Below are positions 10,940-22,981 of a stretch of DNA of 64,000 nucleotides, piece after piece (position 1 is the stretch's first letter; the number at the start of each line of letters is the position of its first letter). The notes under the pieces were generated by a model, which saw nothing but the letters and a program-made list of their open reading frames with translations, did not search any database and had not been told where the DNA came from. The position numbers and the translations under genes were made by a program. This stretch comes from Cunninghamia lanceolata (Eukaryota > Streptophyta > Pinopsida > Cupressales > Cupressaceae), in NCBI GenBank assembly GCA_027924645.1, contig BSBN01001807.1, forward strand, positions 12,418,001-12,482,000, in the 5' to 3' direction.

Positions 10940-13900
10940 GTATTGGGAGATGTCTGTAAGACAGGTATCACATATATCCCCTTGAAATCCAGTTTTAGCT
11001 GTTCATGTTGATCATTCATAGGTGTATGTCTACTGACTCCAGGCCCTGGATAGGCACCAATCTTGCTTTGTGTTTGTGTTACAAACATGTCCAGCTTTGC
11101 ATCCACACTTAAACTCCAAATCAAAATCTAAAACAACCATTAGGACATTAGAGTTAGTTTTAGGAACCTCAGTCCTCTGTCTACAACTGCAAATAGGCCC
11201 AAAGCTAGCCCCTTTGCCCTTATCTTTCAGTTTTGGTCTACTTACAGGAGGACTCATCTGCTTTCTGTCAGCATCCCAGCCTTGTATGCATATCCTCATG
11301 GATGTTGAGTAGGGAATACCCCCCTAGGTCTTGCAGAGCCTGAAGAAGAAGAGGAGATAAAATATAGAGTCTATCTCCTACACTGTTGGCCCCCTGGCCC
11401 AGAGATCCTGTTGATCACTGATGGCTACCTTGTAGGGAAATCTGGGAATAAGCATCCAGTCTGGGAAAAAGTCAACAGTGTCTTCTAGTGCTTACCTGAG
11501 ACTGGAGGCTAGAAATAGTTCCTCAATCTTTGTACGTCTTAGCTTAATGTACCTGGCATGTTTGATGTGTTTTTTACCGTACTTTAATGCATGTATGGGT
11601 CGTAAGATCATATATACATTAAAGTGGTGGCTAATGTTATGTCGTAAAATGTCTCCTTAAGACTTTTACCTCTGAAGTTTAGCTCCTAGGTCCCCTTAGT
11701 TTAATCATGCATGTGTAAAACTCATCCCAGAGCAAAATTCCCTAAAACCCATGATAAATGGGGCTTAGGGGACACTTTAATGCTTAATCTAGACCAAAAA
11801 TAGGCCCCTGGACTTGGGCAGCCATGCCCTTGTCCAGACCTATTTTGCTAGGACCCAAATTATAATTGTCAACAAAGTGACCATTAAAAGGTTTCCCTTT
11901 GTCGACCTTTTCAATTTGAATTACTAATGTTAGCAGGAATGCATATATTTACATGTTTAGGACTTCATTTTAAACCTAGATGGATAATGTGAACTTGTGA
12001 TATTGAGCTAAAGATATTCAAGGCTTTCATTGTGTTGCAGAGCAGTATTGTGTTGTGTTTGTACTTGTTTGTTGCAGATTTGTCTTCATCAATCCATCTC
12101 CTCATGGCGTGAAAAATCTTCATCTCCCCATGAGAGCTTCACCTCCAAGGTGACATTTACTTTGTGTTTCAATCAATTTTTTTCATCATTTTCTTTTGCC
12201 TCTGTCCACCAAGGACACACACTCTATCTAACAATGGTGTTGGAAGGCTTGAATGCTATTTCTAGGGCTTGACTAAGGCAAGCTCCTAAACATCACAACC
12301 CCCAACCCCTCTCTTGTGATTGCAGGTTACAGGTACAAAATCTTGCAGAGAGGAGTTGTAGGAGATTAGAGCAGAGGATAAAGATTCAAGATCTAAAGAA
12401 AACAACAAAGAATATTCCTTTCTAGATAATGGCGTCTACCCCTGTGTCCTCTAGATTCCCATTGTTGGAAGCTCTGAAGCAAGTTGCAAAATTCATCATC
12501 TCAAAGTTCCAGATCCATAGAAAAATCTTCTTGTTGGACTAGGGCTCCCGCCCCAGTGTCCCTAAAGTTTCTGCCTTCCAGAATCTGAATCCTGATATGT
12601 TTCTAATCTACATTTAGTGCCTCCATGTGTGATCATTTGTCGTGTTTCATCCATTCGTTTATGATTTCATATAATTAGGGTTTAAGGATTAATCAGATTA
12701 GGGTATAACAAATTATCAACATATTCCAAATTTCCTTATCATTGCAAAGTGACACCAAACCTATAGCTAAGTTCTCTTGCAAGAGAAGTGACTGAACTTA
12801 GTTTATGTCCTTCAATGTTATATGTGAAAGATGGGTTTGATTCAATCTATCTAAAACACACTATCAACCTCATCACCATTCCCACTTTTCCTACATAACA
12901 CTCTCATTATGCATTAATAAAATGAATGTAGAATAATGTATCTCCTCTCTTTTCTTTCTCTCTCTACTTTGCATTGCAAGCTTGGAAAGAAGAAAAACAT
13001 TTGTTATAATAAGTTGTAGACAAATCACTCATTCCTTCCTAGTGAATCTTCTAATGTTATTCATGATTATGTACCTTGAGGAAAATATTTATTTCTTCAT
13101 ACAGTATCTTACCCTATCTCTTTCTAAGATCAAATAAGAAATATATAATTAATTGAAAGGTTAGCATAGGTATGCATTATGACAACATTTAGATGATATA
13201 TATAATTGGTTAATAGATGCATGTAATGGCAAATCATATTTGTTAATATGTTATGAAAGTATGCCTTTAATCATTGTTTAATCTTATCATTCATATACAT
13301 TTGCATTGGTTAGCGTTGCAGATAGATGTGTCCTTCCTTGCTTCATCTAGGACCTTGGAGGAGAGGTTATCATGGGGATGTCACTTTCTTATGGTGTTAA
13401 GTGCATTAATGTCTTACCATCTCTATTATCACCTTCCTACTACTTTGCAAACATGTGTGGCTTGAGGGCCTTGAACATCCTTGAATCTATTTGTAGGTTC
13501 TTCATCTTGGTCATAGTTTCCTACTATGACTTGTTGATCAATAGTCTTACAGCTAACTTTGTTTGATTGCATGACACAATGTAGTCATAAAATGCACCCA
13601 ATGAACCCTAACCCTCTCAAGCAAACCAATTATGACTTATTCTCCTATTTCACCAAGCTAACCCAACCTGGCTCACAAGATTAACTATTAAGGCCTCTTT
13701 CTGAGGTCTCTTAGTGTGTGGTCTTAGAGGATTAGTTTTGGGTCCTTCTTTGGATCTTTATCTAGGAATTTGTAGCTTGCTCTATCATAACCCCAAAAAG
13801 TTGCATAGACTGGAAATTACCTAAACATATTTTTTACATACACACATTTGGTGAAATTGACAAGAACTCACCAACCTTCCTATCAATATTCTCTTTTGAT

Positions 13901-14830
13901 TATTGCACTTCACATCTAGTTCACATTTGGTGAACTCATAGTGAAGGTCACCTACATTTTCAATCATTGTTCTCTTTTCTTTCTCTCACCTCCTTCCTCT
14001 TCTGCTTTACTATGTGGTGGTTAGCACCTCTTGAACATGGTAGGTCCTGAGGATCCTAACCCTTTTAGGGTGCCCTTTCTGAACCATGAAGAGATCCATT
14101 GTAACTCCCTTTTTCATATACAAGGGGAACATAGTAAGTGGTGTGATGTTATCTTTCATCTTAATTTACATGTTTGAGTTCCTAGACATTTTAACCACTC
14201 TATCAACTTTTTCATCACGAAGACAAATAAAATAGATCAATGGCTTATCGACTAAGTGAGAAGTGAAAAAGACCACCTTACTAGGCCAAAGTTATACTTT
14301 GGGAAGAACCTTCATCCTCACCCATGAACTAGTCTATACCAAGGGTACATCTCATAGTAGGATTTCCTCCTCACATGACTGAATGGCCATAGTATTCTCA
14401 AACTAGACCTTCTAGCTCTAGCTCCTACAGAGGGGTCATAGTAGACACTAGACAACCCTCATGAGAGAGTGCAAGATGAGATATTATTGTTCCCTCCCCT
14501 AAGATGAGGGAGATGGAAGTAAAATTTTAAATATGGAGGATGAAATCATTGAGGATCGAAGTGTTGATATTTCCACTAGATGACAATCCCAAAGTAAACA
14601 AGGCCTTGAGAATGTTAAAGCTAGATAATCCACTACCACTCTTGAGGATCTCATAGCTACCTTAATGGACTTCGTTACATGGTTGGAGATGAATCAACAT
14701 TCACCATCTCCATCTGCAACAAATTAAACATTCTACAACACATTAGATAGTTGGAGAGCCCTTATGACCAGGGGATTCCTAAGTGATGATCTACTGTGGC
14801 TCCCAATTCTCCTAAAAATCCACATGATAC
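10940..14830. other. Unassigned repetitive DNA
   Basis: No coding region is supported. The stretch 11.3-12.7 kb has the look of a leader or an LTR distal part (mixed GC content, an AATTAGGGTTTAAGG phrase near 12675). From 12.7 to 14.0 kb it is AT-rich and featureless. Around 14560-14720 a short plus-strand reading (LEDLIATLMDFVTWLEMNQ) could be a gag remnant but is too short to call. Confidence 0.4.
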
Positions 14831-16816
14831 TATTGTAATGTCAAAAATTGCATACCCTACAATTTTGGCAGTACAAATTGTACCCATTTTAGTGCTCATT
14901 CCCATAACATTTTTTAGGATTCATTTTATCCTATCTTTAGCCTTTTCCCTGGTTCGAATGCCAAATGTTTTGTGTATCTATGTGTTTGTGTGTATTGTCA
15001 TGAATTATCAATATTTTTATGTTTATTTTATTTAGTGTAACCATTTCACAATGTTTTTAATTTGATTCTTTTGAGACTAAAATGCAGTTGCACAAACGTC
15101 TGTGCAGTCAAAATTACATCCTACGATAGTAAAATGATACGAACTCTATTTAATGGCTACTACAGTGAAATTTTGACTTCTCTTTGATTGTGACCATCAT
15201 CTGCACAACTTATATCAATTTTTGAACAAAATTCTCTAACCTCTTTGCCAAAAATAGTAATAGATGATCGCAGATTTTAAAAATTTGCACTCTCGTTGGA
15301 TCTTCTCATGCAATCTATTGGTTATATTTTTGCTTCTCCCACATTCTATAGATCTCATGTAATCTTGATCTTTCTACAACACTCTTGCTACACAAATACA
15401 TTTGTGATCTCTCTTATGTGATTTTTGTTGTACTTTATTATCATCTATTACAGATAGTTTAAAGTTTGTAGGTTTTCTTTAGTGGCATTCTACATTTTCT
15501 ACATGTTGAATTTTCTTGGAGAGACACCTTCTTGGGAAAGGATAACTTCTCCTTATCTATTTTTGAAGGTATCTCTTTACAAGATTTATAACAAGGTAAT
15601 ATTGTCATTGTTTATTTCTAGCTTTCCTTTCACTTTTAGCTCTTCTTTCATTTCTCATTTGTATATGTGATTGTGGCATATCCATATTGCCAAAATTTTA
15701 TTTCCTTTTATGAGTTATGAGTATTTGGATTATCTCGGGTTTTCATTGTGCTTCCCACTTTCTTGGATAACCAATATAAAACCCTCTATCCATCTTACTT
15801 TGATATTATTTAAATCTTTATTGTCATTATTGGACATCTTCTTTTATTTCCCATTTTCATTTCCATACACACTAGGATAGTGATAGATACATTTATTGCT
15901 ATTCTCATATGTTCTTTATTAAGTGTTGCTCTTATTTCTAGGCACATGTAGGATAGAAGCACACACTCAAATCCAATCTACTTTCTATCAAACTATTTAT
16001 GGAGGCCAAAAGACCAAAATAGGCATTTGACCATTTTGGCAAACTCTTTGGCAATCACCCTTTTTCCCTCTATCCCAGCTACAAGTATTTTTGGTGACCT
16101 TTTCACATGGAAGTTTCATATTTTTAAACTCCTCTTTGTCATTTAGTCATTTAATCTAAGACAAATATTGTTAGGATCATTTCATTATTGCTCTATAGTT
16201 TTTTTGGTTATTTCCCATGTTGCGTTTTTTGTGTTTTTGTCCTCTCTATGTGTAATTGTTGCAGATTTAATTGTGTTCATTTATTTTTCTGTTGGTTTTG
16301 GATGAAAATGTGACTATATACCCTATAGCATGGTTGAAACAAGGTTTGGTAAGTGTGCCATTTGATTTGAATTTCTAGTTTGCACTTATCATTTTTGCTG
16401 TAGAATCCTATTTTAAATTATAATAATGAGCACTTTTACATTTTGTTAGTGATTAGTTACCAAAATTTTTATTTTCCTATAAACTTAAAAATATCAAAAA
16501 CAATAGCCTAAACCTTATCTATTCTAATTAGATTGCATTGATGGGGTAATTTAATTAGAACATTGGAAGATTGTAAAGGTTATTCTACCTTCTAATTTAA
16601 AGTGGTTAAATTTATTTTATCTTTCAACTACTAGTTACCATACCAGTCAACTTTCACCTTACTATTTAACTTTTATTTGAAGATAAACCAATTTGATGAC
16701 TATCTTCCTTACCTTTCTGGTGTACCTCCACACATCCTAAAGGGGATTTCATACACCTCAATCCCTCAACCTTCACATGCCATCCCATAATATCCTACCT
16801 ATTCCACTCTTCTAGG
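14831..16816. other. AT-rich stretch, possible decayed LTR or leader
   Basis: TGTAATGTCAAAAATTGC at about 14835 resembles an LTR start, and a gag remnant follows at 16890, so this could be a degraded 5' LTR and leader. No second copy of the same sequence was found in the window. No gene is visible. Confidence 0.3.
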
Positions 16817-16889
16817 GTGTCATCTTACTTCTCCCCCTTTGTACATGATCCCATATTAGGTATTTATCTAGAGTACCTAAAGGATCCTT

Positions 16890-17880
16890 TGGATCATCTA
16901 ATTAGCAGTGTGATCTTTCCTAGACTACTTCTTGATCTTCCTAAATTCAAAGGAGAGGGAGATCCAAACATGCATATTAACGCTTATGTTGTAGCCACTA
17001 GAGAGCTCTTTCAATGAGATGTTGTAGTTCCAAAAAATCCTAAGATGCTTGAATCCATAACATTAGGCCGATATTACAAAATACTAGAGGATTCTATGCA
17101 CTCTTTTAAATAGTTGATCAATGAGTTTGTTTTCACTTTTGACATGAACAAACTCCAAAAAAGAGGCATAAGGGAGTTATTTCACATTAAATGGGATCAT
17201 AATGATTTAGTGGCACATTTTGTCACACATTAGAGGTAGGTTCTCTATTCTTCTACTACTACTCCCAATATGGACCTAGCGAGCTATGTGATATTTTTCT
17301 ACATTCTCTTAACAAAGGCATACAAGAGGAGGTAAGAAAACTCCCTTAGATATCCTATGTGGATTCTTTAGAGAGTGCCCTGCATATCAATCATGCCATT
17401 ATAGTCGTGGACACACATGGTTTTGATGGGTGATTAGTTACTCTTGGGTAGAGTGATAACCAAAGTTCAAGCAATAATGTTTTTGCCCCCAAAATTTTGG
17501 AAAGAAAGAAGACTATAATAACATATGGAGTTGTTGATTCCCCTCTAGAGCTAAGAAGAGTAGAGGTGACTATTGTGGGAACAATAGTTTCCCTAACAAT
17601 GGTGACAATAGATTATAGAGAAACATGACTCAAGGAGTAAATGTTGTTGATTACCCTCCTTTGAACAACTACTATCGAGATAGTGGTTGGCCTTGATATA
17701 ACATGTATCCCAATGATAGCCACCCATATTCTTACCAACGATATCATAATTTTGATCTTACATGATATTGTGGTTTTCAAAGGACTAGGAGTCATGACAT
17801 ACATAAATGTAAGGATTACAATTACTTCATTCAGAGGTTGCCTAAGGATCAATGGTAGTTGTTTACAAACATATTTTTAA
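16890..17880 (+). pseudogene. Decayed Ty3/gypsy gag with mutated zinc knuckle
   Basis: Reading across stops and shifts gives LPKFKGEGDPNMHINAY (about 16938-16988), the usual entry of a plant gypsy gag. Next come a gag-core-like stretch containing RGIRELFHIKWDHNDLVAHF (about 17160-17220) and a final CGFQRTRSHDIHKC at 17769-17810. The last fits CX2CX4HX4C with the second Cys replaced by Gln, a zinc knuckle that would bind genomic RNA in a working copy. Several stop codons (for example just after 17014) show that it is dead. Protease and RT are not recognisable downstream. The polypurine tract and LTR start at 19521-19535 may close this same element. Confidence 0.6.
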
Positions 17881-19520
17881 ACTCTCAAGACAACTACTCT
17901 CCTCACATATAGAGCCCGTTACCCCTGAAAATGTGAATTTAAGGATTTATCAAAATCCTTTTCTAGACTATGGATAAATGAACCCCAACTAACAATAATA
18001 ACTAATCTAAGCCTTCTACCTCTTCTAGCTCCAATGTCATTTCCATGACCAATAATCCTAGTTTAGTTCCCTCTCTTAGATAGAAGGGGAAATCTAAGAT
18101 GATTATCGTGGTGGAGTTAGATCCTAATGAGGCTTTACATTCAATGGTTGGGTTTGAACCTAAAGCTAACATATGAGCATCCTACTCTATTGGCCTCTAT
18201 ATGATTTAGTAAAGCACATCTAGTCCACTTTTTCCCATATCCCTTTTATTGACTTGCTTAAGAACTCTCCTACCCATGTGGTTTTTTTCTTGGTGGCCAT
18301 AGGGTTGAAGTACTTGTATGGCACAACAAATTTGTTTTTTTGTCAGCATTTTGAACCCCTTTCAATCAAAGCCCTTAGATGGAACCCCTCTAGGCTTAAA
18401 TCACACATTTAAAAATTGTGATTTTAAGTAAAAATCAAGATATCCCACAAATGGGACACACTATTGTGGGATCATCCTTTTATGCTCATGTACCTATATG
18501 TTATTATGCTTATCTAACATTTATGGCTCTGGTTATCTTGTTCTTCGCATTTATTGGGGTAACATTAGGGGTACCTTTGTTTCTCTTGTTATGTACTTTC
18601 CTACTCATTTCTTACTCATGTTCTTATGTGCTTACCACATGATGACACATTTTACCATGTTCTTATGTTTGATATAACCCCTTTCAATCAAACCCCATTA
18701 TATGGAACCCCTCTAGGCTTAAATCATGCATTTTTCTAAAAAATATGCAATTTCAGGTAGAAATCAAGATGTTCCACACGTGGGACAACCCTTTTACACT
18801 TGTGTACCTATATCTTATTATTCTTATCTAGCAAATTCATGACTCTTGTAATCTTGTTATTCACATTGGTTGGGGGCAACATTAGGGGTACATTGGTTTC
18901 CCTTGTTATGTACTTTCTTGGTCATATCCTACTCATGTTCTTATGTGCTTACCATATGATGACATCTTTTACCATGTTCTTATGCTTTATTATAATCATA
19001 TCTTTTTCTCATTGACTCTAAGTCCTTGCATCCTTTGTACATAACCAATTGAAAGGGGGCATAGATGTCACTAATGTTCCTTTTTTCGGTCATGTTTTGT
19101 AATGACATGCTCATAATCATTTTAATTTTGAGAGGAGATTTATCATCTTTTATGTGTTTTCTAAACCTTTCTCTTAGTTAAAATCCTACCATTTTTCTTC
19201 TCGGTTAAAACTTTACCACTTTTCACCTAGAAAAAAATCTCTTACCCTTATCCTTTTTACTTTTACTATTTTGAAGATAATTTTCAAGCAATTTGTAGAT
19301 AGTGGTTATTTAAATGTGTGACACATGTTACTCACTGCATGTTTTTTGTTTTGTATGTTTCTAATGGAGCACTCAATGTTATGAGAATTCAAGAATGGCC
19401 AACCATATCTATATCCTTTAAGCACATCATATCCTTTTAGTGTTTAACAAATATTTAATTTCCATGTTCACTGCTTGTTTTACTTTGAAGTGCATCTTCA
19501 TAGTTGCTCACATGAATGTC
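17881..19520. other. Degenerate internal retroelement sequence
   Basis: No readable domain remains. It includes the 322-bp tandem duplication at 18354-18990. The stretch ends at a polypurine tract. Confidence 0.45.
18354..18990. repeat. Direct tandem duplication, ~322-bp unit
   Basis: Unit 1 is about 18354-18675 and unit 2 about 18676-18990. Both start AACCCCTTTCAATCAAA and contain GGAACCCCTCTAGGCTTAAA, CATTAGGGGTAC and CTCATGTTCTTATGTGCTTA in the same order. The copies differ by many substitutions and small indels, so the duplication is old. Confidence 0.85.
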
Positions 19521-19534
19521 AAAGTGGGGGAAAA
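19521..19534 (+). promoter_or_regulatory. Polypurine tract
   Basis: AAAGTGGGGGAAAA lies immediately before an LTR-type start, TGTAATGG. It marks the 3' end of the internal part of a plus-strand gypsy element, probably the one holding the gag remnant at 16890-17880. Confidence 0.6.
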
Positions 19535-20200
19535 TGTAATGGTGAAAATTACACGCCCATGCCCTTTTCCCTTATATTTTGGGCTCACTTTGATTGAGTG
19601 TCTTATATTTAATAACAAGTTTACAAGTGGTATACTCTTGTGTGAAAGTTAGTTCATGACATTATCTTGTCTTGATCTCATCATCATTCATCCCCTACAA
19701 TTGGACTCAATCCTTGGATCTTCCATTCACCACCCTAGATTAGATCCATGAGTGTAGAATTGACCTAGTTCATTTTTGTGGTTGCAGATTTGGGCCTCAA
19801 ACTTTTAAATTTTAAAATTCAAATTTAAACCTTAACAAACTTTTTCACTACCCATTATGAGTCAACTAAGTGCACAATTGTAATTGATTTGTGTGCTCTG
19901 TTGATCTATTTAAAGACAATCATCATTCATTTAAAAAAACATCAATGATTATGGACAAGAATTGTTAGAGAGCATTTGTGATACATCTTTAGCAACATTA
20001 TGAGAGCACACATCATCTTAGGCATCTCTAAATGCTTGTTTGTTGTCTTTGATCTTGTTTCATCACCATTGATTTGGTTTTCCTAGGGGCTTGATTAAGG
20101 AGTACATGACCCTTGCTTAGTGTACTTACCAAGTAATTCAAAATAATAAAGTAAAATCACAAGAACAACATAAAATTCAAATTCCAAATTATTAGTAAAC
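19535..20200 (+). repeat. 3' LTR start of a decayed gypsy element
   Basis: It begins TGTAATGGTGAAAATTAC after a polypurine tract. The first ~100 bp resemble the reverse complement of sequence ending at 44169 (TGTAATGGTGAAATTAG). The right end is not resolved; the LTR may stop before 20.2 kb or run into the motif array that follows. Confidence 0.5.
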
Positions 20201-20599
20201 CTTTGATTGAGCGTTAATTGGATTTGCTCATGCTCAACAAAGGATTGTGGGCGTTCAATAAACATGCAATCTTATCAATAGCATGTAATAAAATAACTTA
20301 CACAATAGAAGAATATAATAGGAAACATGCTACAAATACTTGATAAGAATATTCCACTTCAAGAGGGTAACTTCCTAATTCACTTCAAGGGGGATAGCTC
20401 CTTTTGGTGCATGTATTTTCAAGTGCCCAAAATCCATTGAAATCCCTGTTTATGCTTTTTTTGACTTGGCCTTTTTCCCATCAATTATATTCGATCAAAG
20501 ATTATCTTCAATCGATCCCCATCCTAAAAATACTAAGTGTAAAAATCCCCTAAGTCCTAATATTTTTCCTAAGTGTTAAAATACTAAGTATAAAGTTTT

Positions 20600-21320
20600 C
20601 CTTTCGACGGGTTTACAAGTCCGCGAACCTACCAAAAGCCTGAAAGTGTCTCGTGTGTCAAAGAAAGCAAACCCTTTTGACAGGTTCGTGAATTGTCAAA
20701 CTCACTGAAAGAGGTTCGACGATTTGAGGTTTTGCCGAATTGTGGAAATGGTAAGAAGGAACGAAGAAAAGGTTTAACGGTTCGTATTTTTACCAAACCG
20801 CCGAAAGGAATGAACGAGAAAAAGTTGAAGGAAGAGAAAAGAAGATAAGTTTTGATGAGTTTACCAGTTCGTGAACTAATCGAAATAGGTTCATGGGTTT
20901 CCATTTTTATCGAAGAAGGATGGACAAGGTAAAGGTGAAGAAGAAGAAGAAAGCAAGTAAGCTTTTGGCAAGTTCACCAGTTCACGAACTTGTTCAAATG
21001 CCAGAATAGAAGGACCAAATAAAGAAGAAAAGAAAGTGAGTGGCTTTTGGCAAGTTCACAAACTTGCCGAAATACCAAAAGGTAAAGAGAAAGAACCAAC
21101 AAAAAGAAGAGACAAAAGATGCAGAGGTTCACAAGTTCCAAAAAGTGTTGAAACACTTAAAATCAAAGGAAAGATAGAGCAAAAAAAAGAGAACAAGGCT
21201 TAAATGGTTTGTCAGTTCACCAAAGTGTTGAAATGCCGAAATGAATAAGTAATGAATAAAAAAAGATAGTTTTGGTGGCTTCAATGGTTTGTGAACCTCC
21301 AAGTTCATTGAAAGGATCCA
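20600..21320. repeat. GTTCG/CGAAC motif array upstream of a TATA box
   Basis: About nine degenerate copies, spaced roughly 70-100 bp, combine a palindromic GTTCGTGAAC-like core with a trailing CCGAAA or TTGAAA. Clear examples are near 20615, 20682, 20777, 20862, 20976, 21052, 21125, 21210 and 21280. Lysine-rich purine spacers (GAAGAAGAAG) separate them. The open frames here are artefacts of the repeats. Confidence 0.65.
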
Positions 21321-21516
21321 AAAAGCGCAGACATGTTTTAAAATGTGTTTTAGTTTGAATGTTCACGCCAAATGATGAAGATCTAGTACTAGTAGGTGGG
21401 GAAGTTGGTGTAATTTAATGCAATAGGTTCCAAAGGTAGATGAGGATTAATGCTAATGTTTTAAAAGTAGGTAGGGTAGGTAATTCCCACCCAGAATGCA
21501 ACAATACAAGAAGTGC

Positions 21517-21524
21517 TATATATA
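21517..21524 (+). promoter_or_regulatory. TATA box of an interrupted LTR
   Basis: TATATATA lies about 200 bp after the GTTCG/CGAAC array. Downstream, AATAAAACACAAGG (about 21829) and a TTGTGTTGGTCATC stretch look like the R/U5 part of an LTR. The minus-strand element starting at 21906 interrupts it; the other half resumes at 39336. Confidence 0.45.
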
Positions 21525-21905
21525 CGTGATCAGAATATGTAATAAGGGTTGGTTGTAGAGCCAACTGGTTGGTTGTTGAACCAATTTTTTGGTCTGCAAG
21601 TGCCTTAGGTGATTTTAGGGCATCAAGTGAAGCTAGTTAGGTCTAAAGGAGCTAAAATGCATCTGATATAGTGTAGTAAGGGCCCTTAATGAATATTTTA
21701 CATAGTGGAATGTCTCCATGGATGTTTGTAACTACTGAGGGGAATGTATAGTCATAGATGTATGTTTTCTTTCACCACATTTGTTGGTATGATTGTAATA
21801 GAGATTAGATAAATGTGTGATAGCATTTTAATAAAACACAAGGCTTTTGTGTTGGTCATCTCTTTATTGCATATGGGTTGTTGCAATTCTATTCTAGATT
21901 ACTAA

Positions 21906-22967
21906 TGTTAGAGGAAAATGTGAATAATAGCATTTAACAACTAAATATCCAATAACTCAATGGAATTGATGCAAATACAATAAACAAAGATATTACCTTC
22001 ATAGACTAATTTGCCTCTTATCTTCCATTGTTGCTTATCTCATATTGATCTTGTGTATGATTTGAGCTCTCAGAAGTTGTAGTTCCTTGTTGTTGAAGAT
22101 GACAATAGGAGAATGGTCGTAGGATGGATTATGCAATGAAGATGAAGCTACAATGCAATACTAGGATGATTGATAATGGAGACATGGAGACATGATTGGA
22201 TGATGGTGATATGAAGATGGGATTATGCAAATGCAATGAGGATACTTTGCCAAAGGCACGCTGGTAGGATTCTTGCAGAGTAAGATTACTAAAGCTTGAG
22301 ATGGATGCAATGAGGGTATGAGGGTTCCTTTTATAGGCTCAAGAGAGGCCAAATCCAAGTGTCAATAGATCCATGACTGGAGGAATTACTTGTGATGTGT
22401 ACGGTTGAGAGAGCTTGAGAGAATGTGCGTGAATCAAAAGAGGACAAGTGTCTAGGCCTCTTTTCATGAGTTATGGGAGTTAATAGATCTGATTGGAGAG
22501 TTAACTGGATTGATTGATCAAATGACTAGGTTGATTGGAGAGTTGACTGAATTGATTGACTAGTGAACTCAATTGATTGATTAGCTAACTGATTTGATTG
22601 ATGAGTTAACTGATCTTTATTGGATGATAAATAGGACATGTGGGTGAGGGAATATTAGCTAATGAAATATTAAAATATTTAATTATGTGTGCAACATGGT
22701 GAGGTGGATTGGATGATGTGGAATTATGGAATGAAGACTTTAGGATAATATGATTGATTAAATAATTTAGAATTATTTAATTAGGGATGACATTAGAATT
22801 GGATGATTTTAATTAAATAAATAGATTTTTATTTAATTCTTGAAATATTGAAGATGAACGCGGATTAGATAAATAAATTGGTGAATTTATTCATTGATAG
22901 AAGAATAGGAATTAAAATAAATAATAAATATTTATTTAATTCACTTTGCCATTTTTAGGTGTATACA
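21906..22967 (-). repeat. 3' LTR of copy B
   Basis: On the minus strand it starts TGTATACACC at 22967 and ends CTCTAACA at 21906. A TATA box (minus TATAAAA) lies at 22329-22335. The flanking target duplication is ACTAA at 21901-21905. Confidence 0.93.
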
Positions 22968-22981
22968 TTTTGCCCCTCTTT
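22968..22981 (-). promoter_or_regulatory. Polypurine tract of copy B
   Basis: On the minus strand this reads AAAGAGGGGCAAAA and directly precedes the LTR start, as in copy A. Confidence 0.88.

Larger units (their letters stand above)
8749..10940 (+). repeat. Probable LTR with motif-array upstream region
   Basis: A possible LTR start (TGTTAGCACT) lies at 8749 and a possible end (CCTAACA) near 10934. Between them are a motif array (about 8880-10100), a conserved block identical over 19 bp to one in the solo LTR at 53947-56050, and a TATA-like box at 10539-10544. The total length (about 2.19 kb) is close to that solo LTR (2104 bp). No matching target duplication was found (GTGTC left, CTTTG right), so both ends are uncertain. 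Confidence 0.4.

Noticed and set aside
20629..21156. Minus-strand Phe/Leu-rich frames suggesting membrane proteins
   Set aside because: They read through GAAGAAG and GTTCG repeats; the apparent membrane segments are a composition effect.
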